Notes: a model not told the origin generated them from the sequence alone. DNA of 64,000 nt from Chryseobacterium ureilyticum (GCF_900156735.1 NZ_FTOL01000004.1:186001-250000), one strand, 5' to 3'. Counted from the stretch's first letter, positions 51,792-61,663 are shown. Program-made: numbers and translations.

Positions 51792-52071
51792 TCGGAAAGA
51801 TTATGGTATGTGAGTTTTTTGCTGCGGATATTTTTTGCCACGAATTCACGAATGCTTTTGATTTTATAAACTTAAATGAATGCTTAATAAAAACACCTAC
51901 TATCCTGAACCTTAAAAATTTAAACAACCTTATTAGTTCGTAAATGTTTTTAAAAACCATTAAGCAGAAAGGTATAAAAGGAGGTAAAATCATGTGATTT
52001 TATGACGAAACTATATAAAACAAAAACCTCTTTCTATTCCCTTATCTGCTTGAATGACTTATTTTTTTAAA
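51792..52071. repeat. Intergenic region with a half copy of repeat family B
   Basis: TGCCACGAATTCACGAATGC (51837-51856) matches the left arm of the element at 36257. A weak right-hand match (TTAGTTCGTAAATG, about 51932-51945) may be the decayed second arm. AACCATTAAGC near 51957 echoes the element at 4859. No ORF. Confidence 0.55.
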
Positions 52072-55000
52072 TTACTGTACTGCTTTTATAATGGAGCTGG
52101 TAATCTGTTCTTCTTTCTTTTTTGAATATGCAGAATCAAAAGGTTCCATTACATTAAATAGATATTGATAAAAAGGAGTGATTCTCTGAACTTTTTCTGA
52201 TTCTTTTGTTGCTTTTTCTTTACCCATTTGTTGAAGTTCTTTCATAAAAACATTGAATTTTTTATCAATCGGCTCTATGGATTTCAACAGGTAAGTTTTT
52301 GCCTTATCGTTTTGTCCTAATAGTCTGTAAGCATCAGTAACACCAGCAACAACAAGGGCATATTCCATAGGTTTTGGTCTCATCTGTCTTCTGGCTCTTG
52401 CCTGAAATTCCGGGGAAAGCTTAAGGTAATAATCATATTCTTCAAATATTCCTTTCTTTAAATTTTCCGCCAGCTGAAGCCCTTTTTGCTCTTCCCCGGC
52501 AACAATATATCCTGTTACAATGGAGCTTAACGAACGGGGATCATTATATTTTTCAGCAGGAATTTCCTTTGCAACAAGATCTAAAAGTTCTTTTGCTTTT
52601 GCATTTTCTCCTTTGAGAACAAGTGCTGAAACAGCTCTGCTTACAGACATTCTGTAGCTTATGATATTGGAAGTTGCAGTTTCATCATAATGAATATTCA
52701 AATCCTTAAAATTTCCCCATTTATAGTTTTTTACAACATTGTAAAGTGAAATAGCATCTACCCTGCCTTTATCGCCATCCGGGCTTTGAGGAGTACGAAT
52801 AGGGATCAGCCTGTAACTGAATCCGTCAAACTGCAGATACTCATCAAGGTAAAATAAATTCTGACTGTCATAGATCCCAGCTGAAGAGAAGTTTATCGGG
52901 CGCTTCCAATCAAAATTTGCTAATACATCCAGCATGATAAGATGACTTTTATAAAGAGTATTCGCTTCATAGTTAATGGTAATCTGATCCACCGTATTCT
53001 GAATATCAGAAGGGTTAATGATTCCTGATTTCACGGCATTCTCTTTATTCACAGGAAGAACAAATTTATGTACCGGAATGATATTATACTTTTCATATTC
53101 TTTGTCTCCAAAATACATTTTCAACAGCTCGTCTTTAGCCGGTGATTTATATTTTAAAAATTGAAGAGCTTCTTTTACTGTCATCGAATCCTGAGTAAGG
53201 AATTTTTTGAATTCCTGAAACTCGGTATCCGGAGCACCTTGATCTTTTAGCATGGCAAACATTCCTTCCCAGTCTTCTTTTTTCATCACGTATACCTGAT
53301 CATTTACTCCATCTCTGTACTCCTCATGGGTTAATTCCCCGGGAATTGCCACCGCATTGTACGTTTTTCTTTTTACCTGATCTATATTCCATGGAGTAGC
53401 AAGCAGGGTGAAATTCACCGTTTTCACATCATCTCTGAATCTTTCGGTTTCCTGAAGACCCCAAACCGGATAGGTATCATTATCGGCATAAGTGAAAATA
53501 ATACCGTTTTTAGGTAAGGAGGCAAGAAACGAATAGGCAGAATCATAAGCTGCGGATTTTTTGCTTCGGTCATGTGAAACATAGTTCTGAAAGCCCATCA
53601 TAAAAGGTATTCCCAGCAGAATTCCCCCAAGTCCAATATTGGCAATATTGGATTTAATTTTAGATTGAATGAACCATAGAATACTTCCCGCACCCAATCC
53701 GATCCAAATGGCAAAAGCATAGAATGATCCCACCATTGCATAATCTCTTTCCCTTACTTCAAAGGGTTTTACACCTGTATAGAAAACAATCCCCACACTG
53801 GTTACAATAAATAATGATAAAAGTGCATAGAATCTCCCAAAATCTCTGTTTAAGTGAAAAAAGAAGCCTATAAGCCCTAAAATGAGTGGTAAAAAGAAAA
53901 ATACCACCGTACTTTCATTCTTAAATTTAGCCGGCATATGATCCTGATTCCCTAGTAAAGCATCATCAATAAAAGAAAATCCGGAAATCCAGTTTCCATT
54001 GGTATTTTCCATATGTCCCTGAAGATCGTTCTGTCTTCCTACAAAGTTCCACATCAGATATCTTACAAAGTAGTACCCATTCTGAAAGGAAAAAAAGTAA
54101 TCCATATTCTGTGCAAATGAAGGTCTTTGTACGTTGATAAGATCGTAGGGTTTCACCTTCATATAATCGTCAACTGTAATGGAATCATCTTCATATTTTG
54201 CTCTTAGTTCATCAAAAATCTGCTTTGCCTGGGGATTATCAGCTATATCTTCATTATCATAATTGAATGTAAAATCCGGAGCTCCGTACATCGAAATATA
54301 ATTCGCCATTACCTCTTTATCCTCACTAAACATTCTGGGCATAAAGCTTATATGAGATTTATTGTAAACGTAATTAAACCTTTCTCCTGTTTTTCTGTAT
54401 GTTCTGGTTTTTTCATCCTTTTCATACATTTCCCCGGTTATTTGCCTCTTATAGCTTCCGTCTTCATTTTTTTCCAGCCCTTTTCTGTCAAGAGCAGCTG
54501 TATAATTTTGCCCGTAGGTTGTAGGCCAGTCTCCGTACTGTTCTCTGTTGTAATAATCTTTCATCCCGATAGCGGTATCAGGATCATTAAGGTTCATTGG
54601 TGGATTAGCATTTGCTCTGATCGGAATCACCATCCAGCAGGAAAAGCCAATAATCATATATACGACAGATAAAACAATGGTTTGGTAAATATTTTTTTTT
54701 GTTTTTCTGGCATGTTTAATGAGAAAGAAACTAATCATCACCATTAGAATAAATGCGACAACCGTTCCTGAATGGAAAGGCATTCCCAAACCGTTTACAA
54801 AGAAAATTTCTAATCTTCCGAACATTGTCATGATCAGAGGAAAAATAAGTTTAAAAACAAATGCCAGAACTCCAAGTGTTATAAGATTGGCGGCAATAAA
54901 ACTCTTCCAGGTAAATGAGTAGTTTCTCGCATAATATATCAGACATATTGCCGGAATTGTCAGCATACACATCATATGTACTCCTACTGAAAGCCCTATA

Positions 55001-55557
55001 ATAAAGAATATAAGAATAATCCATCTTTCGTTATCTACAGCCTGATATTCATTTTCCCATTTGGTAATCAGCCAGAGTAAAAGTGCAATAAACAGAGATG
55101 CCATTGAATACACTTCCCCTTCTACCGCAGAAAACCAAAAGGTATCCGAAAATGTAAAGCATAAGGCACCAATAGCACCTGCAAAAAGAATTGAAATTTC
55201 CTGATGCTTGGTAATCTCTTCTGAATTTTTATTTAAAAGCCTTCTGAACAAATGAGTAATGGTCCAGAACAAAAACAAAATCGTAAATGCACTGAACAAC
55301 GCAGACATAGCATTGATCACTATAGAATAATTGCTACTGTTTCCCAATGCAAATATACTGGCTACTGCTCCCACAATCTGAAATAAAGCGGCTCCGGGAG
55401 CATGTGTTACTTCGAGTTTGGATGCTGAAGAAATATACTCACCACAATCCCAAAAACTCAGAAAATGTTCTATCGTTGAGAGATAGGTAATGAATGCAAT
55501 AGCAAAAAGGAACCACCCAATAACGGTGTTCCATTGTTTAAAAGACCAATTTTTCAT
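52072..55557 (-). CDS. DUF2723 membrane protein, GT-C glycosyltransferase-like
   Basis: A 1161-residue membrane protein. The N-terminal half (about 15-680) has at least ten transmembrane segments and DUF2723, with FWDCGEYISSASKLEVTHAPGA near 35-56 and FSAVEGEVYSMASLF near 142-156, resembling the acidic first loop of protein mannosyltransferases. Two soluble C-terminal parts follow, including TPR-like helices after about residue 1000. The family is almost restricted to Bacteroidota and is proposed to act in lipid-linked sugar transfer or O-glycosylation; that role is inferred from fold. It is monocistronic. Confidence 0.85.
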   Translation of the reverse strand: MKNWSFKQWNTVIGWFLFAIAFITYLSTIEHFLSFWDCGEYISSASKLEVTHAPGAALFQIVGAVASIFALGNSSNYSIVINAMSALFSAFTILFLFWTITHLFRRLLNKNSEEITKHQEISILFAGAIGALCFTFSDTFWFSAVEGEVYSMASLFIALLLWLITKWENEYQAVDNERWIILIFFIIGLSVGVHMMCMLTIPAICLIYYARNYSFTWKSFIAANLITLGVLAFVFKLIFPLIMTMFGRLEIFFVNGLGMPFHSGTVVAFILMVMISFFLIKHARKTKKNIYQTIVLSVVYMIIGFSCWMVIPIRANANPPMNLNDPDTAIGMKDYYNREQYGDWPTTYGQNYTAALDRKGLEKNEDGSYKRQITGEMYEKDEKTRTYRKTGERFNYVYNKSHISFMPRMFSEDKEVMANYISMYGAPDFTFNYDNEDIADNPQAKQIFDELRAKYEDDSITVDDYMKVKPYDLINVQRPSFAQNMDYFFSFQNGYYFVRYLMWNFVGRQNDLQGHMENTNGNWISGFSFIDDALLGNQDHMPAKFKNESTVVFFFLPLILGLIGFFFHLNRDFGRFYALLSLFIVTSVGIVFYTGVKPFEVRERDYAMVGSFYAFAIWIGLGAGSILWFIQSKIKSNIANIGLGGILLGIPFMMGFQNYVSHDRSKKSAAYDSAYSFLASLPKNGIIFTYADNDTYPVWGLQETERFRDDVKTVNFTLLATPWNIDQVKRKTYNAVAIPGELTHEEYRDGVNDQVYVMKKEDWEGMFAMLKDQGAPDTEFQEFKKFLTQDSMTVKEALQFLKYKSPAKDELLKMYFGDKEYEKYNIIPVHKFVLPVNKENAVKSGIINPSDIQNTVDQITINYEANTLYKSHLIMLDVLANFDWKRPINFSSAGIYDSQNLFYLDEYLQFDGFSYRLIPIRTPQSPDGDKGRVDAISLYNVVKNYKWGNFKDLNIHYDETATSNIISYRMSVSRAVSALVLKGENAKAKELLDLVAKEIPAEKYNDPRSLSSIVTGYIVAGEEQKGLQLAENLKKGIFEEYDYYLKLSPEFQARARRQMRPKPMEYALVVAGVTDAYRLLGQNDKAKTYLLKSIEPIDKKFNVFMKELQQMGKEKATKESEKVQRITPFYQYLFNVMEPFDSAYSKKKEEQITSSIIKAVQ

Positions 55558-55700
55558 ATAATATTTTCCAATAATATCAGTAAGACAACTGAAAAAGAGA
55601 ATCTATTACATAAAATGATGATTTTTTTTAATAAGAATGAACGTTATGAGATTTAACATTGAAATTACTATTGAAATTCACAATCCTCATTCTTAATTTT

Positions 55701-56489
55701 TTAATAAACATTACTCAATCCTCCATCTAAAGGAATGCTTGTTCCGGTAAGATAAGCGGAATATTCTGAAGCAAGAAATGCAACCAAATGACCATATTCT
55801 TCAGGTTTTCCGAAACGTTTCATAGGGATTTTATTTTCACGGGTCTTTGTGACTTCTTCTACGGAAACATTCATCTTTTCAGCATCGTGGCTGATCAGAT
55901 TTTGAATACGAGCGGTATTAAAATATCCTGTTAAAATATTATTCACGGTTATATTATGTTCTGCTACTTCATTGGATAAGGTTTTTGCCCAGGCAATGAC
56001 CGCAGAACGAATAGAATTTGAAAGAGCAAGATTTCCAATCGGTTCTTTCACAGACAGAGAGGAAACATTGATAATACGACCATTCTGCTGCTTTATCATA
56101 TGAGGCAAAGCTAGTAAGGTAGTTTCACAAACTGTTTTAAATAGGAGATCAAAGGCTTTCTGATAGTCTTCAACATTTTTCTCGATTGCAAGCCCTGGTT
56201 CCGGACCATTGGTATTATTAACCAGAATATCTACTGAATGATCATTAAAATACGCTGTAATAGTTTTCTTAAAGGTATCAAAATCAGAAAAATCCACAAC
56301 AAGGTACTGATGTTTCTGATCATCATGTAAAACAGGTAACAAAGCTACAGCATCTTTAAGTTTTGCTTCGTTACGAGCCATCAAAGTAACATTGGCACCA
56401 CATTTTGCCAGTTCAAACGCGATTCCTGCTCCTATTCCCTGGGTAGCGCCTCCCACCAAGGCATTTTTTGAAAAAAGCTGAATATTCAT
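55701..56489 (-). CDS. SDR family oxidoreductase
   Basis: A 262-residue short-chain dehydrogenase. The cofactor motif is GGATQGIGAGIA (about 13-24), with VDILVNNTNG as the NNAG-like element. In the active site a Ser lies in INVSSLSVKEP, but the classic YxxxK Tyr-Lys pair is replaced: the region reads LSNSIRSAVIAWAKTL, with Ser/Arg where Tyr normally stands. This pattern is known in a subgroup of SDRs and may change or remove reductase activity. The C-terminal part KRFGKPEEYGHLVAFLASEYSAYLTGTSIPLDGGL is canonical. Confidence 0.88.
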   Translation of the reverse strand: MNIQLFSKNALVGGATQGIGAGIAFELAKCGANVTLMARNEAKLKDAVALLPVLHDDQKHQYLVVDFSDFDTFKKTITAYFNDHSVDILVNNTNGPEPGLAIEKNVEDYQKAFDLLFKTVCETTLLALPHMIKQQNGRIINVSSLSVKEPIGNLALSNSIRSAVIAWAKTLSNEVAEHNITVNNILTGYFNTARIQNLISHDAEKMNVSVEEVTKTRENKIPMKRFGKPEEYGHLVAFLASEYSAYLTGTSIPLDGGLSNVY

Positions 56490-56571
56490 GTGTTCTGATT
56501 ATGATTTTAATCTATTAAAGGTAAGAAAAAACTCCTGCCAATATTGATGACAGGAGTTCTAATTTATAGAA

Positions 56572-57285
56572 TTAATATTCTGTATAATTAAATGTTTTAT
56601 CAAGATGATCAAAAGCTATTTCTTTACTGAGAATTTCTTTTACCTCATCAAATGTTATCAGACCTTCTGTTTCAAAGGAATTTCCTGCAGATACTTCATA
56701 GGTATATTCAAAAATATCACGCTGATAGATATTCTTCAGAATTTCCACCTGTTTTGGGGTTAAGTAAGGTTCGTGTGTTTTCAATTGATTGAGAAGATTT
56801 TCTTTCATGTCTTCTTCATCTTCTTCAAAGAACATGGAGTCTTCATCTACTTCAGTCACTGCTTCCAATAGCTGACGGAATATAAAATCCTGAAGATTTC
56901 CGGCAAGCACTTCAGCTTCCTCTTCATCATGGAGAATAATTGTCACAGGAACATCACCATCCTTTTCCAGATCATATTGAAATGCGTATAAATCCCCAGC
57001 TCCATTAGCCGCAAACGGGACAAATTTATACTTTGAATGAATATTCCTGTAGTCTTCATCATCAGACATTTCTTCAATGGAAGTATCCACAAGTTCTTCA
57101 TCATTCCAGATTTCAATATCGTATCCAAACAGAAGTAATGGTGGGTTTTCTTTTAATTGCGGAAAGGTTGTAGAATACCAATCACTTCCAGATTCGCCCC
57201 AATCCAGCATATTTTTATCATTTAACTGCTTGTAAATTTCCGGATATTGAAAATTGTATTTCTTTTCTAGTTCTGATATATTCAT
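56572..57285 (-). CDS. SMI1/KNR4 (SUKH) family protein
   Basis: A 237-residue acidic cytosolic protein. The SUKH-type region (about 1-130) includes EKKYNFQYPEIYKQL at the start, NPPLLLFGYDIEIWNDEELV and the FVPFAANGAGDLYAFQYD core with the glycine-rich GNGxGD-like signature. A helical C-terminal extension follows. SUKH proteins are the largest class of immunity proteins of bacterial polymorphic toxins. It is first of four small acidic genes on this strand in window order (last in transcription order). Confidence 0.8.
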   Translation of the reverse strand: MNISELEKKYNFQYPEIYKQLNDKNMLDWGESGSDWYSTTFPQLKENPPLLLFGYDIEIWNDEELVDTSIEEMSDDEDYRNIHSKYKFVPFAANGAGDLYAFQYDLEKDGDVPVTIILHDEEEAEVLAGNLQDFIFRQLLEAVTEVDEDSMFFEEDEEDMKENLLNQLKTHEPYLTPKQVEILKNIYQRDIFEYTYEVSAGNSFETEGLITFDEVKEILSKEIAFDHLDKTFNYTEY

Positions 57286-57333
57286 TGTAAATTGGTTTAT
57301 TTGATATTAAGTATATTTTGATATTACTTTGGT

Positions 57334-57924
57334 TTATGTATTACGCTCCATACAGAGGTAAGTATTTTCTTTTTTATGATAAAATACTTCTACAAATGGC
57401 TCATCCTGTAATCCGATCTGAAACAGAAATTCAAGATCCTCATTCCATTGCATAGGGACATCATCTTCTGGCCAGATCATTGCCCAGCCTCCCATGTAAG
57501 CAAAAACGCCATCATTGTTATAAATAGGATGTGAATCCATCCAAAGATCGGTATACTCATCCGGGGCAAATGCCGCTAAACTTGATAAATCATCTTTATC
57601 ACCGTCATTTTCAATGATCCAGGATTGAGTTTCCTCATCTCCGTAATGCATCAGTGTTTCAAATGGCGGATAAACTTCTGTATCTCTTTCCGTTAAAGGA
57701 ATGTAAGCGTTTAAATCTATGGATTCTATATTGACTGGCTGAAATATGAATTCATCCTGCTCTTCTATAAGCCCCATCCATTGGTCTGAATATTTTATTA
57801 AAAAACGAACAGGTTCATCTTCGTTGGTATATGCTGTTATAGTATCGGAGTCAGCAGCAGAAACAAACAGTGATACCTTTCGGATCATTGGCTGTGCCTT
57901 TTCTTTCAATTGGCTTAAATTCAT
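57334..57924 (-). CDS. Hypothetical acidic protein, immunity-like
   Basis: A 196-residue cytosolic acidic protein. No family recognised. It has many aromatic and acidic residues (DEFIFQPVNIESIDLNAYIP, DEYTDLWMDSHPIYNNDGVF, GGWAMIWPEDDVPMQW). The WPEDD and Asp/Glu-rich composition resembles known immunity proteins but that is only compositional. It is 48 bp upstream of the SUKH gene at 56572 in transcription order. Confidence 0.6.
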   Translation of the reverse strand: MNLSQLKEKAQPMIRKVSLFVSAADSDTITAYTNEDEPVRFLIKYSDQWMGLIEEQDEFIFQPVNIESIDLNAYIPLTERDTEVYPPFETLMHYGDEETQSWIIENDGDKDDLSSLAAFAPDEYTDLWMDSHPIYNNDGVFAYMGGWAMIWPEDDVPMQWNEDLEFLFQIGLQDEPFVEVFYHKKENTYLCMERNT

Positions 57925-58030
57925 GAAAGGGTGTAAGTATTTAATTCTTAAGACTCAAAAATAGTCTATTTTATCGGGTCTGCAATGGATTTACAAGATG
58001 AAAGTAGAAGTCTGAACAACCATTTTATAT

Positions 58031-58519
58031 TCAAATTGTAAACGGATAATTCTGACTCAACGTAGGTTCTATACTATTCAATGCATCACAAAAACTTTGT
58101 TTTATAGAGTCTGTAATCTTATCATATTTATCAAAATACTCATCTAACTGTCGAATGAGAAACGCCATTTGCAGCCATTGTCCGAAACTGATCTGCATCG
58201 GTTGCAACTTTTCATCATAGTCATGATCGTAAAACAGAACATTTCCCTGCGTGTCTAAAAACCATCGGTCGCCTTGCCCATTTCCAGCAAAGCACCAATA
58301 ATCTGGTGTTTTAAATTCTTTATTTTCATTGACAGCTTCTATAGAATTGTACAAAATGGTTTCCGAAGAAATTTCAATGGTTTTTATGGAGGTAATCAGC
58401 TTTTTATATTGTTCCGAAAAAGGAAAACTGACAGTTTTGGGAAAATTTTGTATGTTCTTTTTCGCCTTTAATATCTCTGCTTCTATAGCTTCAATGGATG
58501 CTATTTTAAACGAAATCAT
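58031..58519 (-). CDS. SMI1/KNR4 (SUKH) family protein, second copy
   Basis: A 162-residue acidic cytosolic protein. The core WCFAGNGQGDRWFLDTQGNVLFYDHDYD near residues 75-103 is the classic SUKH signature, followed by FGQWLQMAFLIRQL, a typical C-terminal helix. It is only distantly similar to the SUKH gene at 56572, so this is not a recent duplication. Adjacent immunity genes of different subtype are typical of immunity arrays. Confidence 0.85.
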   Translation of the reverse strand: MISFKIASIEAIEAEILKAKKNIQNFPKTVSFPFSEQYKKLITSIKTIEISSETILYNSIEAVNENKEFKTPDYWCFAGNGQGDRWFLDTQGNVLFYDHDYDEKLQPMQISFGQWLQMAFLIRQLDEYFDKYDKITDSIKQSFCDALNSIEPTLSQNYPFTI

Positions 58520-58583
58520 ATCACTAAAGTTCTGTTTTTTCTATTAATATTCGATATCATCTTCAATTCTATGTTATTGCCAT

Positions 58584-59132
58584 CTATCCATTGAACTGTA
58601 ATTTACATTCTATAGTAAGATTATTTTTTTCTACCAGCTCTACAAACGCCTGAGTAACGAAATTAATTCCTTTATTTTCATCCTGAACAGCATATTTTGC
58701 ATTGATAGATACTTCATTTTCAAATGTAAATTTCATTCCGTCAAAATCCTTTACAATAGGTGCTGTCTTTAGAAACAATGCAGCATATACAGGAATAAAC
58801 TGCCCTTTCAATATATAGGGTATAAACTCTATTTCATTCCTGAGTTCTTCTTTCAGGGCTGATACCGCTTGTTGGGAAAAAAGTTCTCCTACTCCACCTG
58901 TATAACATGTATATAGATCATAATTATTTAAAAAAGTCTCCAAATTCAGCTGATACTTTTCTGTAAACTCTTCTTTAATTGGAATATTATTGTTCCTCAG
59001 TGGAAAATTTCTGCATTCAGGCAGTTTAAATTTATCGAAAATTTCTCCTTTCCTGTCGATTACAGAGAAATAATTATCTTCTCGTTTATGGAAAGCAAAC
59101 AAGGTATATAAATTCATTATGTTATTCTTCAT
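58584..59132 (-). CDS. Hypothetical protein, immunity-array member
   Basis: A 182-residue cytosolic protein that I do not recognise. It has KREDNYFSVIDRKGEIFDKF near the start and the FIPYILKGQFIPVYAALFLK segment in the middle; no signal peptide. A start at the second Met (59117) is equally possible. It is 64 bp upstream of the second SUKH gene and 32 bp after the TlpA gene in transcription order, so it groups with the immunity-like genes. Confidence 0.55.
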   Translation of the reverse strand: MKNNIMNLYTLFAFHKREDNYFSVIDRKGEIFDKFKLPECRNFPLRNNNIPIKEEFTEKYQLNLETFLNNYDLYTCYTGGVGELFSQQAVSALKEELRNEIEFIPYILKGQFIPVYAALFLKTAPIVKDFDGMKFTFENEVSINAKYAVQDENKGINFVTQAFVELVEKNNLTIECKLQFNG

Positions 59133-59164
59133 TCGTTCAATCTTTCCTAGGTTGTATTTATATT

Positions 59165-59746
59165 TTATTTCAATAATGCATCAATATCAGCATAAAAAGA
59201 ATCTTTACTGTAATCTGCTACTCCTGTATGTCGAAGGCGAATTGCTCCTTTTTTATCCAGTACAACAGTGGTTGGCAACGAACCATCATAGATTTCCTTC
59301 GGAATAGTGCTTGAAGAAGTTATAAATGGTACTGTAAAACCTTTTTGTTTTAAATATGCTATTCCTGCCGCAGAATCATCATCGAGATTTACAGTCAGAA
59401 ACACAATATTAGGATTAGATTTGTATTTTTCATAGAACTTCTGAACGGAAGGAAATTCAGCGCGACACGGAGGGCACCACGATGCCCAAAAGTTGATGAA
59501 TACTACTTTCCCTTTTAAATCTGATACATTAATGAGTTTTCCTGACTCGTCTTTTAAGGTAAAATTGGTATAGGCAGCAGTTTCCTGAGCTTTAGGTTCT
59601 GATATACTTGAATTCAGTAATCCTGTAGAAGCAACCTGCCTCATCAACCATGCTTTAGCATCCGGATTCACAAGTAATATGATGAAGAGAATAGCTAAAA
59701 TCGCCGTAGACCAATTATTTCTGAACCATTTTTTTAACTGTTCCAT
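59165..59746 (-). CDS. TlpA-like membrane-anchored thioredoxin
   Basis: A 193-residue thiol-disulfide reductase. One N-terminal membrane anchor (ILAILFIILLVNP, about 16-28) precedes a thioredoxin fold of the TlpA/ResA type, with FTLKDESGKLINVSDLKGKVV, the active site WASWCPPCRAEFPS (Cys91 and Cys94) and the cis-Pro near SLPTTVVLD. It reduces disulfides outside the cytoplasmic membrane, often for cytochrome c maturation, though no such genes are here. The DDDSAAGIAYLKQKGF insertion is usual for the family. Confidence 0.92.
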   Translation of the reverse strand: MEQLKKWFRNNWSTAILAILFIILLVNPDAKAWLMRQVASTGLLNSSISEPKAQETAAYTNFTLKDESGKLINVSDLKGKVVFINFWASWCPPCRAEFPSVQKFYEKYKSNPNIVFLTVNLDDDSAAGIAYLKQKGFTVPFITSSSTIPKEIYDGSLPTTVVLDKKGAIRLRHTGVADYSKDSFYADIDALLK

Positions 59747-60092
59747 ATTTCTGATAATTCTTTACAGCAATATAAGGCTAATTATTTGAATCAATACCTT
59801 GAATGAAATACTTCTTCACAAAAAAAGCCTTTAAATCCTAGGATTTAAAGGCTTCCCTCTACATTAGGTCTTCCTTATTGAAAGGAAAACTGTCACTCAT
59901 CTTTAGCATACATCAATAGTCTTATCTGAGTTTCTACCTTACAGTTTTTTAGATATTTTAAAGTGATGATGTTCAAAAAAGCTCATGTTTACAATGAAAT
60001 ATCATGGTTATTAGTTGAGTCAAAACACAAGCTTTATAGACATTTATATTGCCACGAATACACTAATAAATAGTCTATATTTTTAAGCAACA
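59747..60092. other. Intergenic region with palindrome, half repeat and terminator
   Basis: A perfect 28 bp palindrome of arms AGCCTTTAAATCCT and AGGATTTAAAGGCT (59826-59853) is followed by T on the minus strand and can end a transcript in that direction. The repeat TGCCACGAATA at 60050 is a family B half copy. A short plus-strand start of the next iron genes is not present. Confidence 0.55.
59826..59853 (-). terminator. Perfect palindromic terminator
   Basis: AGCCTTTAAATCCT and AGGATTTAAAGGCT form a 14 bp perfect stem. On the minus strand it is followed by six or seven T, so it terminates the transcript from the 60093 gene. Confidence 0.75.
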
Positions 60093-60806
60093 TTACCTCA
60101 CCAGTCTTTTTCTGAACATCAACAGCAAGGAACTGAAAAATATCAGATAAGCAATATTGAATATCGCTCCCCCAACCCACCCCGAATAAGGAAGTGGTAA
60201 AATATTTTTTATCGGAATGATAAATATGGTTAAAACAAAGGGCGTCAACAAAGCCATCCATCGTGGAAGAAAAGTTTTATTCAAAAGGATACATACTGCA
60301 AATGAAATCCATCCAATTGCCAGAACTCCAATAGCTGCTCCCCAGGCAATATTCAGCATTCTCATAAAGCCTCGTCCCGTCTCTAAAAGATAAGGATGTG
60401 CAGACGGATCTGTATGATAAACTGCTTTATAGATCTTTCCAACATAAAAGAATCCGGCATGCCCTAAAGGAGACAAAACCGCCCCTGCCAATAGGATCCA
60501 ATACACAGAAACAGCATACCATGATTTTGTATTTTTAAAAAACTGATATACCAACCAGCTTGCAGGAAGCAATAAAGGACCTGTCAAAGCACCAATCAAA
60601 GCACCGAACATCAATCCGGGAGTAGAGCCTTCCAGCATTAAGGTAGCGAATTCGACATTTACCTGATCTGCATAGGTTTTTGAGAATAATGGATAGTCGT
60701 CCGGATTCGGATCAAATCCTGCCACAAAAACATCACCGATGATCCAACAAACCGATACAACAATTGCCGCTACAAAAGACCAGTTGATCTTGCTTGAATA
60801 CTTCAT
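60093..60806 (-). CDS. Multi-spanning membrane protein, DUF6796-like
   Basis: A 237-residue integral membrane protein with about six transmembrane segments (for example WSFVAAIVVSVCWIIGDVFV, WYAVSVYWILLAGAVLSPLG, IFNIAYLIFFSSLLLMF). It has GDVFVAGFDPNPDDYP and SPLGHAGFFYVGKIYK motifs between the first and fourth segments. I recall this as a family of the DUF6796 type with unknown role, but am not certain of the name. It starts 38 bp after the siderophore-interacting protein gene and is probably co-transcribed. Confidence 0.6.
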   Translation of the reverse strand: MKYSSKINWSFVAAIVVSVCWIIGDVFVAGFDPNPDDYPLFSKTYADQVNVEFATLMLEGSTPGLMFGALIGALTGPLLLPASWLVYQFFKNTKSWYAVSVYWILLAGAVLSPLGHAGFFYVGKIYKAVYHTDPSAHPYLLETGRGFMRMLNIAWGAAIGVLAIGWISFAVCILLNKTFLPRWMALLTPFVLTIFIIPIKNILPLPYSGWVGGAIFNIAYLIFFSSLLLMFRKRLVR

Positions 60807-60844
60807 ATATTTTCTATAAATAATTAATTTTAATAGGTTTTGAA

Positions 60845-61663
60845 TTATGATTCGCTATCTGCTTTTTCTTTATGTCTTTCCATTGCAGATTTGTCTTCTG
60901 TAACTCCCGATTTCCAGTAAGAATAAGCATACAACTCTTCCTGTTTCCATTGTTTTTCTTTTCTGAGATAGTTTCTTATTTCTTTCACTGATGAAAACTC
61001 TGCTGCAACATATCCGGATCTGGAGGTCTCTGGTAATATCTGCTGCTTTACAACTTCAGCAATTCTGCTTCCAAGCTGTGGATGTTCATTATGTAACCAA
61101 ATGAAGTCAATATTGGCAAGCGTCTGTAAATCCTGCTGATCTTCTTCACTATGCACTTCAATAATACAGGTTCCTTTAGCAGTTTCCGGAAGATCTTCAA
61201 GAATAGCTGCCAATACGGGAATTCCTGTGGCGTCTGCAACTAAAAGGTAGTTTTCAGCTTTACCATAAAGTTCTGTTTTACCGTCTTTCATAAGTACTCC
61301 CAGCAGATCACCTTTCTTAGCTTCCAATGCCCATGCAGAAGCCGGTCCTTCATCTCCGTGAGCAACAAAATCGATCCAGATTTCATTATTTTCAAGATCA
61401 ATGCCCCGATGGGTGTATGTTCTTATACTTGGACGAATTTCTTCAGGCTGTGGCTTCCACAACATTTTATCATAATCAAACTCAGGAAAGTGAATTTTAC
61501 TTACACCTCTAGGCGGAATAAGTATTTTGTTATTCACTCCTATTGTTGTATTAGCGATTAAAGGAATATCTTTTCCTGTCAGAAAAACTCTGATATAGTG
61601 TGGCGTAATATATTCTTTTCTGCTTACTGTAAGCTCAGTTTCTATATCTTTAAAATTTTTCAT
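60845..61663 (-). CDS. Siderophore-interacting protein (ViuB-like ferric reductase)
   Basis: A 272-residue cytosolic FAD enzyme. FAD-binding region about 85-105: RTYTHRGIDLENNEIWIDFV (RxYTxR). NAD(P)H-binding part: VADATGIPVLAAILEDLP, then RSGYVAAEFSSVKEIRNYL. The C-terminal EELYAYSYWKSGVTEDKS is typical of the family. It releases iron from ferric siderophores in the cytoplasm with NAD(P)H. A Fur-like site lies upstream, between it and a divergent AraC gene. Confidence 0.92.
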   Translation of the reverse strand: MKNFKDIETELTVSRKEYITPHYIRVFLTGKDIPLIANTTIGVNNKILIPPRGVSKIHFPEFDYDKMLWKPQPEEIRPSIRTYTHRGIDLENNEIWIDFVAHGDEGPASAWALEAKKGDLLGVLMKDGKTELYGKAENYLLVADATGIPVLAAILEDLPETAKGTCIIEVHSEEDQQDLQTLANIDFIWLHNEHPQLGSRIAEVVKQQILPETSRSGYVAAEFSSVKEIRNYLRKEKQWKQEELYAYSYWKSGVTEDKSAMERHKEKADSES

